A stretch of 64,000 nt of DNA from Harmonia axyridis (lineage: Eukaryota; Arthropoda; Insecta; Coleoptera; Coccinellidae). Below are positions 43,491-53,272 of this stretch, in pieces. Where the stretch lies: NCBI RefSeq assembly GCF_914767665.1, contig NC_059503.1, forward strand, positions 11,470,001-11,534,000, in the 5' to 3' direction. A program made the translations under genes and the position numbers. Numbering within the stretch: the stretch's first letter is position 1; each line of letters opens with the position of its first letter. The notes under the pieces are model-generated. The model was not told the origin of the DNA. It ran no database searches and saw only the letters and a list, made by a program, of their open reading frames with translations.

Positions 43491-44001
43491 CCTTTTGAAA
43501 TGGTTTGTTGCGGCATTCCCAATGATCCGGCCAATTATTATTGCATTTGACACGAGTCTTGATCAAGTAATGCCTCCAATTCTACATCTTCGTAAACCTT
43601 CTTTTTTCCACCGCCATGCTGGTCTTCGACGTCAAAATGACTGTTCTTGAAGAGTTGAAACCACTCTCAATACGTTATTTCACTAATAGCGGCCTCACCA
43701 TAGGTATCTGAGAGCGATTGTTAAGTCTCAGCAGCAGATTCTTTCATATTAAAGTAGAAAATTAAAACCTCCCACAAATTATTTTCATTTGTGAGAGGTT
43801 TTAATTTTTTAATTTGGCTAGTATTCTGACATTTTTAATCGTGAACACCTCTATGATCCAGACACAAATCGACTAATATTACGATGACGTTATGTTTCCA
43901 AATACCTAAGCTCATTGTAAGACATCTACAATCTATTTATTTCGACTACCACTTACCGCTACAGACATCTATTGCAAAACGGCGGAAGCAAAGTTGTACA
44001 C
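43491..44001 (-). pseudogene. Mariner 5' part: TIR, leader and N-terminus, minus strand
   Basis: The 5' TIR is the complement of ACGGCGGAAGCAAAGTTGTA at 43980-43999. The leader matches 20640-20735 (GACGTTATGTTTCCAAATACC against GGCGTTATGTTTACAAATACC). The ATG at 43745-43747 opens MKESAAET then a stop, followed by SLSDTYGEAA, EDQHGGGKKKVYEDVELEAL and the start of the second helix-turn-helix, ending at about 43491. The catalytic core is missing. A 22-bp inverted repeat (43758-43808) lies in the leader, just upstream of the ATG. Confidence 0.85.
43758..43808. repeat. 22-bp inverted repeat inside a mariner leader
   Basis: AATTAAAACCTCCCACAAAT within the arm 43758-43779 pairs with ATTTGTGAGAGGTTTTAATT within 43787-43808. 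There is one mismatch in 22 and a 7-base loop. The related mariner copy near 20570-20600 has only one arm-like stretch, so the second arm is probably a local inverted duplication in this copy. Confidence 0.75.
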
Positions 44002-45509
44002 CAAATAATTATGACGACAGAACCACGGTCTTGGCTAAAGCATATCATGATGAGGACTGGAAACAACACTTTTCATTCTGCCAAACCAGACCATTATTAT
44101 GATTTTAGACTGCCAGCTCACCTATCCAGATTTTCTGAAATATTGAAACTTGCCGTGGGGCACCCTGTATACCAGAACATTCTTTGAGATGTAGATGTAA
44201 TAACTTATTTAATGAAACTTCTTAGGAAAGGTGCAAGGAAGTATCACATAACTGAAAACAGCTGGGAAAATTATGCAATGTTACTAAAAATAAGGGTAAA
44301 ACCCACCCCCAATGCCGCACCATTGCATAAACCTGTCAAATACACCGTAACAACCAGTGGCAATGTTTCATATGAATCAATATTATATTAAAAATTCAAT
44401 CTAGTTAGTTATCCTTGTATCGTATAGCCCGGATCGTTTCCAATGACACTGTCAGGTGCGGCTCAGTAATGCCGCCTTTATAGACGTGTCAGATATGATG
44501 GATGGGCCTCGCTGATGACCTCTGCCAGCCATCCAGGATTCCTTTCTCCAACTATAGAGAGCCAATATTTTGATATTGTTAAACTATTTGGTGAAGCAAC
44601 AGCTAACCCATTAAGTTATTGTCTGTTGGGCTGAAGGCATTTTAGCAGCTTCGGATGAAACATAATAGAGAATGTCATCGAGATAAAAGGTTCCTTGCGA
44701 TAAGGTGGAACGTCAGGGTGCTCTGGTCGGATTGAGTTGTCTGTTCGTTGGAGATTGGGGACCGTGATTCAGATGATAGCGAATGTGAAGCTGATATTCG
44801 CCGGTGTTCTCTGTATAAGGTGATTCATTAATATTCTGAGGAAACTAGGGACTAAACGGATCACAGGCAGTTTGAAGAGGCTATTCTATTAAGGCATTAT
44901 ATGATTCCTATCTCCTATATTCCAACTCCGATTGAACTGAAATTTTCTCGATCGACTAATGGTGGGTTTCATGAAACTTTTAACGTGGTGATTTGCTCGA
45001 TCCAATCATTTCTGAGTTCTATTTCAGTTCATTTTTGACACTTCCATTGATTCCAAATTACAATCAACAAGTTGATCGGTCATCAATGTTTTATGAAATC
45101 CGTCGTACATGTTTCATATTTATGAGTACAGAAAGATTCTAATGGAAGTTGGTGGAAAAAAAAACAATTATCTAAACTAAACTCATAATCATATATTTCA
45201 GCATTCTTCTGGGTCTCATAAAACTTTTATCATGGTTTTGGGTAAGTATTATTCAGGCACTGCTCCAGCGATAACAGTTGAAAGGTGAAAGATATACTGA
45301 CTTTAAATGTGGTGGTCACCCAAATACTGCAGTTGATTCAGGAAACATAAAAAATCCACCTTATAGCTTCAAGCGATCGTGAATTGAAGATAAGTGGGAT
45401 AACGGTAGGGTTGAAGGAAGCTTTTTCAAAATATCCCACGCTTGCTCACCGCTGATCAAAAGCAAAAACACATCGGTGTCAAACGCTGTTTGAAGCTTCT
45501 TGAGTGAAA
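44002..45509. other. Unassigned stretch
   Basis: No gene recognised. GGGGCACCCTGTATACC near 44156 is another CACCCTGTATA motif. Short frames have no family motif. Confidence 0.35.
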
Positions 45510-46085
45510 TAAACAGGATTTTCTGTAGTGATATGTGATTTAGAGGACGAAACATGGATTCATCACTAAACTCCCGTAGGTCGGTGAGAGCCTTCCAAGA
45601 AGACCAAATCTCAAATATCACCTGGCAAGGATTTGTCATCGGTGTTTGAAGACGTGCATGGTATAATGTTTCATTGCCATCTTGGCAAAGATGAAACCAT
45701 AAACAGTGAATAACGTTATTGGATCGATTGAGTGCCCAAATCAAGAATTACGTCTTCAATGGCATAAGAAAAAAATTTCCATCATGCTCTTTTTTTTAAT
45801 GTTTTTTGTCATATTGAAAAAATTGCTTTTCACCTGCTCATACTCTAGAATCTAGATCTTGCTCCCAGTGACTACTGGCTTTTTGTAGTTCCCAAAAGAA
45901 TGAATTCCATTCTTATGAATTAGTGATCTACAGTTGAAGCCTATTTCGAAGGCAAAGAGGAATCTTTCTGAAGAAAATGTATTGAAATGTTGAAGGACCT
46001 TTGGAGCTCATGTACCACTCTTGGAGGTGGCTACATTAACGAATTTTCAAGAAGAAATGTGTTTTAACTGGTTAAGCCAGGACTC
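45510..46085 (+). pseudogene. Mariner transposase relic (SETMAR-related lineage)
   Basis: The plus strand preserves, across several frames, a degenerate first catalytic block (DETWIHH then stop, near 45550), KKTKSQISPGKDLSSVFEDV, HGIMFHC and DETINSE near 45600-45700. Next come NLDLAPSDYWLFVVPKRMNS near 45860 (third Asp present), VEAYFEGKEESF near 45935, and C-terminal GGYIN followed by KKNVF near 46050. The part carrying the second Asp is deleted or unrecognisable. It belongs with 9226-10158 and 25083-25895 by the EAYFE.K..SF block. Confidence 0.75.
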
Positions 46086-46919
46086 ATTGAGTGATGCTAT
46101 CTCATCTATTGAAGGTCTAATATTCAGTTAGAAAATATTTTTAATAAAATCAGGTCACCATTTTAATATGGTGAAAGTTATCATGAGAGGTTGTCCTTCT
46201 TATTTCAAAGTTGACATATTTTGCCATTTTAAATTATAGGACTTTCAGATGCTTTACTCTTTACTGTTTTCAAAGCATAGGTTAAATATTTTTCCACTAA
46301 TTTGATACATAATGATACATATTTTTTTCGTAAAGTGTTCTCTTATTCAATAAAACTCAATGAAACTCTCTAAAAACGAACGTGAAACAGCAAGAGTCAT
46401 CAAAGTATGATATTTTGTCACCTCGACCATAAACCCCTTTTTTATGTGAAAGAACACTTCGGAAGAACCAGAATGACGTAATGAAGAAGCAGAGAGTTCA
46501 CTCTGCAGGGAATATATCTAGAACTTATAAGCTGCGCCGAGACGTGCAGAGTTATGGGCGTTAAGTTTGAGGGTTGCCAAGGGTTGCTTGATGAAGTCAA
46601 GACAAAATTTCATTTTCTCATCTGCGAAAGTTGCCGCGCCCTCGTGTGTCTCACCTACGTGAGGGGTTTACGCGGCATACCTTGATCTACGTCCCATGGA
46701 TGGGGGCAGATTAAAAGTTCATCTCGTAGAACTGCTTCATATTTAATTGAGAGCAGCGATGTATGCTTGAATCGCTGTGTTTGCAGGTTGTTTCGCGATT
46801 ATTCGTCATGAAGGCGTTTTGTATTTCCCAAACTGGGACGTTATACAGTTGTACTCAAAATGAGTGGACTCTCGGAAAATTTATATTATATGACGTATGC
46901 AGGGGTTTACGTCTAATGA
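46086..46919. other. Unassigned stretch
   Basis: No gene recognised. From about 46490 to 46720 the sequence is GC-richer. A 3' splice-like junction (CGCTGTGTTTGCAG then GTTGTT, near 46788) lacks a strong donor. Confidence 0.35.
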
Positions 46920-47390
46920 TAATAAATTATTTGAACTGGGGTCTTTGTGACTCGGTAAGACTTCGGGGAACTGCGATCAAGTATAGATCATCAATGACGT
47001 TGATAAAACTGACAACCTCCTTAGAAGCCTTGGCCGTTAACTCTCGGGTATCCAGGACCGGCTTCCCCATATGAATGGTTCTTAGGCCAGCCAGTTCTGG
47101 ACACTTGCATACCATGTGTTCAGCCGTTCCTGCTTCTTACCCACAGAGCCTGTAAATCTCATATGCTGACTTTCCCATACAGTACAAATGATGTTTGTAC
47201 CGACAGTGCTCTGTCAGCAGTGCCACTATCATCCGAAGCTCAGCTCGTGACAGCTTCAACAGCTTTCTGGCATAGGTAGCTGAAATCATCACGAATTTCT
47301 TGGTCTGAGTAATTCCAGGAGTGTTTGTCCAGTAGGTTATCTTGTTATTCAGCTCTCATTGCTGGACCGCTGCCTCTAATGACTCTAAAA
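46920..47390 (-). pseudogene. Non-LTR element 3' end, copy 1
   Basis: The minus strand encodes a C-terminal zinc-knuckle-like region of an RNase H-bearing non-LTR element: SRAELRMIVALL, HCRYKHHLYCMGKSAYEI near 47200, and EHMVCKCPELAGLRTIHMG down to a stop near 46927. The end reads CAGTTCAAATAATTTATTA, an A/T-rich tail like the (TAA)n ends of I-clade elements. Stops are present, for example in the Cys/His motif. A second copy of the same end, in the same orientation, lies at 47543-48085. Confidence 0.82.
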
Positions 47391-47542
47391 AGTGTTGCAA
47401 AATACGTTAAATGGAACCACATTAAAATTATACGATAAATTGAGCAACCAAAATGATTAAAAAACTCAGTTTCTAATGTGATGAAATATTTCAAAGCCTC
47501 ATTCCCAGACTCAGGTAAAGAAACACCGAAAATTATGAATAC

Positions 47543-48085
47543 TATTATTATTATTTGAACTGGGGTCGTTGTGGTTCGGTAAGCCTTTCGGGAACTGCGA
47601 CCATGTAGATCTTGTGTTCTCTACCCTACTCGCATACCATATGTTCAGCTGTTTCTGCTTCTGATCTACAGAACCTGCAAATCTCATCTGCTGACTTTCC
47701 CATACGGTGCAAATGATGTTTGTACCGACAGTGCCCATCAGCAGTCCCACCATCACCCGAAGTTTGGCTTGTGACAGCTTCGAGAGCTTTCTGGCGTATG
47801 TAGGTGGAATCATCACGAATTTCTTGACCTGAGTAAGTCCAGGAGCGTTTGTCCATTGGATTATCCTGTTATTTAACTCCCATTGCTGGAATGCTGCTTT
47901 ATATTTGTCTTTTCCTAGCCCACAGAAAGGTTCAGGTCCAGCAGGTTTTAACCTTGATGCACTTTTGCAAGTTCATCGGCTTTTTCGTTTCCTTCAACGC
48001 CACAGTGCCCTTGTACCCATAGTAGAGTCACTTTATTGCCTCTGTCCAGTTGCCTTATGGTGTTACAGCACTCCCAGGTCAACAA
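47543..48085 (-). pseudogene. Non-LTR element 3' end with RNase H, copy 2
   Basis: The minus strand carries VTLLWVQGHCGVEGNEKADE near 48030, the RNase H region (WVPGHSG.EGNEKADELA), then WTYSGQEIRDDSTYIRQ, and GHCRYKHHLHRMGKSADEI. CRFCRSEAETAEHMVC (CCHC-type knuckle) ends at 47626. The tail is CAGTTCAAATAATAATAATA at 47543-47560, a (TAA)n 3' end. Relative to copy 1 it has an internal deletion after the knuckle but extends further into the RNase H domain. Frameshifted. I-clade or a related RNase H group is the most likely class. Confidence 0.85.
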
Positions 48086-49848
48086 ATAATAGTGGAAACA
48101 TTTTGAGTTACAATTGAATTACTTTGCTAATTTTTCTTACTATTATTATTACTTATTATTATTATTTACCTTCATTATGGACTGCCCAGATAATAGGCCA
48201 TTTCATTCCAAGAGATAGAGAACATTATAAATCAATATCTCCAACAACACGTTGCAATGAAGAGTGAGGTTTTGGTGGATCTCGACCCTAAATACACAGA
48301 ATAAAATTTTCCCAATTAGTACTCCATCCTCTTCGAGAGATCTATATTGCATATCAGCCTCGAAGCAACACGAATAGAAGCAAAATACTCCATTCATTTC
48401 CATCGCGTTATGAAGATGTAAATGAAATTCAGCATAAAAGACGCATTATACCGAGATAAATCGGGCTTAATTGCTCTGGGAGGAGAAAAACCACTTGTAC
48501 GTCCCAACAAATTTAATTGCGGAGGAGTTTGGAGCATCAATCAAAGTGGTATGATTGGATCTCCGAGAGAACACGGCCTGCGCTACGTGAGTGTTCTTCA
48601 AGGGTTGGCCAGCAGCCAAAAGGATCGACCGTTTCCATCAATCATCTCGGCCAGTTACGTTACTGTGATCTCTGAATTGTATCCACTTTAGCATAAAGGT
48701 TGTTTCTATTTATCAATTTATTGGATGATACCTATATGTTCAGACGCCGACATAAATACGCTCAAATATTTCCATCAGAAATTAATAATAAGCTAAATCT
48801 CAGAATTTAAATATTCAGGGAATACAGAACAATTAACTTTTTTCGTCCAAGTTTAGAACGAACATAGTGCGTCGCAGAATATTAACGAGCTCATTTCTTA
48901 ATATGATTAATATGTCAATCAAAATTGAAACACCTGAACAAAACACAACTCATGAGTCTCGAAATCAATATGAATCTTATATAGATTCAGCGCTCCCGCT
49001 AAGAATTCAGTTATACAAAATCAATGCCTAAAAAGGGCCAGTAAGGGATCTACCGGCAAAGTGACGGAGTCCAAGTGTCCAAGGGACGGAGCTCCTTCGG
49101 CGAAAAAAGCGAGTATATAAAATCCAATCACTTAAGACGGCAAAGCAAAACAAACTTGCGTTAAAATAAATGGCAGTATGTACAAATCGAAGCCACACCG
49201 CTGTTTGCTGTAGGATGATCATTGTAAGGAAGAAAGAAAATACTGCCAACGTTTGGTCAATTCATGTTCTTGATTTGTAATTTAGATCATTTTTTCGTTC
49301 GTGTTCAAAATAAGATTACTTCGAGAATGAGTTGTTCTCATAGTGTGAATCCAATACCAAACATATCAAGCATCGTGTTCTCTACCAACAGAGGGCTTCG
49401 ACCATTACAGTATATTCGTGATTAATCGGGAGAACCAACTCAAAAATAGATTTAACGAACTTAATTGGTGTATTCTACTGAAAAAGGTTTATCTTCAACA
49501 CTCGATTTTATCAAGTTAAGCAGGTTACCCTCTGGCAAGGAATAATTAATCTTGAACGCTAACTCTCCCTCCTTCTTCTTCATGAATGGATGATTGCCGC
49601 CCCTGGGCTTCAAGGAAAAGTAAATATTGGATGAAATGAAAAAATTACAATGTCGCGTATATCAAGAAAAAGCTAACAATTGCTGTCTACTCTACCGATT
49701 AAATTATTTCGTAAAAATGAGAAAGCACTGACGAGAAATCAGGATCTTTGAAGCGCTTGATCATACATGCGCCAATTGCGCCTTTGGAGATCCCAAAACT
49801 GTATTTGGCTATATGTGGCCTCGAAGGGTGCAATTCTTGTTGCTGACT
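48086..49848. other. Unassigned stretch
   Basis: Contains an ATT-rich microsatellite (48139-48168). An 89-codon plus-strand frame at 48422-48691 lies in a slightly GC-richer block, and TATATAAAA occurs at about 49114 without a well-spaced initiator. No family recognised. Confidence 0.35.
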
Positions 49849-50340
49849 TCACGTTAGTGGAAACAGAACATGTTTGATTAAGGGAATAGATGAATTTCCC
49901 AGATAAGTCAACAGGGATGTCAAACAGTATGAATTGAAAAGTGTAGGAGACAAAACCGATCCTTGCGGTAGTCCATTCAATGTTTCGAAACTACTACTTT
50001 TGTCATAAACAAAAACACAAAGGCTGCTAACATTTTCAAACAAACGAATCATTTCCCCACAATTCAAATGATTATGGAATTCATGAATAAACTATTTTTT
50101 CACACTGTTTCATAATCTGCAGAGAAATCCAGAAGCCAGCTTCCTTATTCTTGAAACATGATTCAATGAAAGTTGTGAGACTGAGAACATGATCAGAAGG
50201 TTTCTATTTTTGCTTAGACCTTCCAGATGCTTCTGCAGAGCATCTACAACATATGGTTAAATCCTGAATAGAATGAACCTTTTCAAAATGTTAAAAGGAA
50301 CACTAAGAAGATTTATCGGACGAATACTATTTGAATAAAA
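49849..50340 (-). pseudogene. Reverse transcriptase fragment of a non-LTR element
   Basis: On the minus strand, SNSIRPINLLSVPFNILKRF near 50335-50275 matches the YRPISLL.V..KI.ERLI motif of jockey-type reverse transcriptases. DHVLSLTTFIESCFKN near 50185 follows the expected 'L...T.FIE..F' helper region. MIRLFENVSSLCVF and LNGLPQGSVLSPTLFN near 49950 are the conserved motif B (PQGS.LSP.LF). The catalytic YADD box is not recognisable (GKFIY followed by unrelated residues). Stops and frameshifts separate the parts. Confidence 0.8.
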
Positions 50341-51324
50341 AGAATTTTTAGCAGATTCCAAAATAGCAATCAATTACTTTTGATTTACGAAATTCATTTG
50401 TAAAATTACCTCAACTCGATAGTTCATTATAGAAAAATGAGAAAGAATTTCCTAACTTTCTGACGGAATCTTCAATCACGTTTCAAAATTCAGCTGGAGA
50501 TCCGAAACCCGCAGGAATATGACCTATGCAAAATGGCGAATGCGCCAGCTAACCTTAGTGATTGCTTAAGGGGAAAATACGAAGGAAAAAGAGAGAATTA
50601 TACAGGAGTTTCGACTTTTTCCCGAGCAGAAGATTTTAACGAGTTCCATCCACAAAAGATCCATTTGCCGCTGATGTCAAAGGTACGATGTGAAAAGATA
50701 CCGCGTTATTTCTCCTGCAGGAAAATGAAAGTAACACAAGCGAGGAAAAAACGGATTATATCAAGTGGTAAAAATCTCTGTACGTGATAATAACACTCTA
50801 TTACGTTCCACGTCAATCTCAGATGCTGCATTCAGTCCCTACGGGATAGAAATCAATCTAAACCACGAGTTTTCTATAGAATATCGGACACTGCGATGGA
50901 ACACAATTTGCACGGCTTTGGTGAAAACGTGGAGATAGGATCAGGCCAGAAAGCGGTATTCACGCCAGATTCAGGCATCTTTGTGACTTACTGTAGATAT
51001 AGTTCGACATTCAATTTAGGAGTTTTCAATAAGAACACAATTCTGAAACACCTTAATGAAATGAGCTGACTATTTAATTTCTGGTCAGTTTAGTGATTCT
51101 TTTGTAAAATACACATAACCTGATATGAGTTGGGCTTGCCTTTTATAGGATAATGCAAGTTTTCTCCTGAAAACATCACTTTTTTGTTCTTTGTTTCCTT
51201 ATCTTCATTAAACTCTCCATATTTAAAAATCCCATGCAGCTCATGGATGTAGTTTTTTTGCAGAAATATCATTAGAATAGCCAGACGATCATGAGCATAA
51301 CCTAACATATCAAATTTTTGAGTA
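50341..51324. other. Unassigned stretch
   Basis: No gene recognised. The 84-codon frame at 50533-50787 is Lys/Arg-rich and without a motif. Confidence 0.35.
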
Positions 51325-52262
51325 ACTGGTGTTTTTTTTCGAGGTATATAACTTTAAATTAGCATTTCTGTTCAAGATGGCGATCGATTCAACAGCTGTC
51401 AGGTGATTTGTTCTCAGTTTGGTTTGGCAATCCATCATGAATAGACTCACGCCTGAACAACGCTTGCAAATAGTGCAATTTCATTTCGAAAATAATGGTT
51501 CTGTGCGGAATACGTATCGCGCACTACGTCCATTTTATTTTGTTTAGCGATGAAGCGCACTTCTGGTTGAATGGCTACGTCAACAAACAAAACTGCCGCA
51601 TTTGGAGTGAAGCTAATCCTCAAGTGTATGTCGAAACACCGTTACATCCAGAAAAACTGACTGTTTGGTGCGCTTTATGGGCTGGTGGAATCATTGGTCC
51701 GTACTTCTTCAAAAACGATGATGGCCAGAACGTTACAGTCAATGGTGATCGTTATAGAGCCATGATTACTAACTATTTCATTCCTGAATTGAACAACCAT
51801 GACGTCCAGGACTGTGGTTCCAACAAGTCGGCGCAACATATCACACAGCTCGTGCCACAATCGATTTATTGAAAGACACGTTTGGTGACCGCCTAATTTT
51901 ACGTTTTGGACCTGTGAATTGGCCTCCAAGATCTTGTGATTTAACACCGCTAGACTACTTTCTGTGGGGTTATGTAAAGTCATTGGTCTATGCGGATAAC
52001 CCACAAACCCTTGATCATTTGGAAGACAACATTCGCCGTGTTATTGCCGATATACGGCCACAAATGTTGGAAAAATTCATCGAAAATTGGACGTCCAGAT
52101 TGGACTACATCTGAGCCAGCCGTGGCGGTCAATGCCAGAAATCATACTCAAAATGAAATGGCACAAGATCATCTTGCGGATAAATAAAATTCATGTCAAT
52201 CGAATATTCCATCGTTGTTTTATTGCAAGTTAAAGTTCTATAGCTCTAAAAAAAACACCCTT
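51325..52262 (+). mobile_element. DD41D (rosa-like) transposon, internally deleted copy 3
   Basis: The ends are ACTGGTGTTTTTTTTCGAGG (51325) and, on the other strand, AAGGGTGTTTTTTTTAGAGC. TA flanks both (51323-51324, 52263-52264). This copy keeps the ATG at 51437 and 36 codons: MNRLTPEQRLQIVQFHFENN, then RNTYRALRPFY, with a stop at 51545-51547 created by the internal deletion. The catalytic frame follows at once (ILFSDEAHFWLNGYVNKQ). One base is lost near 51812 in GAGCTG, and the second catalytic Asp is Val (GAC to GTC). LTPLDYFLWGYVKSL is intact. The C-terminus has the TSRLDYI then stop pattern. Non-autonomous. Confidence 0.93.
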
Positions 52263-53184
52263 TAGTTAAAATTCTAGATTATGTCAGAATACCTCGTGGT
52301 CATTGAATTATTGCATTTGGTTTTCTTGTTGTTCATTTTTGAATTTAAAGTAGAACTTTTTTCACAACCATCAGATTGGACTCATGAAAAGAAATAAGCT
52401 CATTATTTTGAAAAAAATGCTTTTCATGCGTTTGATGCAGGTGAAGACCAGATAATTGTTTAACAAAAAGTGCTAGGTATTTACTATTATGTGAACATTC
52501 TGATGAAAGGCTGTTTTCGACGATTTGACTGAAATAACCTTGGTTTTTCACTAAGAGAAATACCAAATTATCGAAACACTCAATGTAGCTTTTATGTATC
52601 TTACAATAATTTGTCTATAGTCTCGTTCCATAAAAATTTATCTGGACAGTATTCCATTATCAATAATTCAATTCACCTCTATTACTCTATTCGATTCATC
52701 ACAATATGTTTCTATACTGTATGAAAACCCGATTGCTTTGAAAGGATTACACTATCCATTTTTACATAACATCACTAATTATTGTTCAGCCAGATGGATT
52801 TTTCCCGAGGAAACTCCAAATATTGATAAAATCCCGAGCGATCTCGAAAAAACACATAAAATCGATCCGAGTGGATGGAATTCATAAGCGTTCAGCAACC
52901 GTTTTCAATTCAAGGTTAAAATAAACAAATTGGCAAATTTACCATAAAATGCAATATTCGTTCTGCCCAATCCACTTGAGATTTTCGCTCCGACCGTCCA
53001 AATTTGAATCTGAATGCGGGATTCTCGGCTCCCCGGATATCTCCCGGAATAGTATTCGAAGCATCTGCGCCAATATTAACATTGAATGTTGTCGGCTTTG
53101 CGGCCCCATCGCTATGTGATTTCGCTCGCATAGGCTTATTCGAGTTACCGAATTTTATTAGCGATTCGACGACACGTGAAAACG
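52263..53184. other. Unassigned stretch
   Basis: No gene recognised. From about 53010 the DNA becomes GC-richer, and frames are open on both strands without motifs. Confidence 0.35.
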
Positions 53185-53272
53185 GGCCACACACGACAAG
53201 ATTTGTCGCGAGACTTATCGTACGGTTTGACTTGGGACAAATCTCGAGATAGATCTCAAGGTGTGTGGGTCC
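53185..53272. repeat. Short imperfect inverted repeat
   Basis: The left arm GGCCACACACGACAAGATTT (53185) and the complement of the right arm (GGACCCACACACC, then AGAT.TATCTCGAGAT) pair imperfectly over about 32 bases. The interior has further small palindromes (GACAAGATTTGTC; ATCTCGAGAT). It resembles an 88-bp MITE or a structured regulatory site. No second copy is seen in this window. Confidence 0.5.

Noticed and set aside
48422..48691. 89-codon plus-strand frame as a gene
   Set aside because: Starts with ATG and looks protein-like in parts, but no motif, splice context or homologue can be named.
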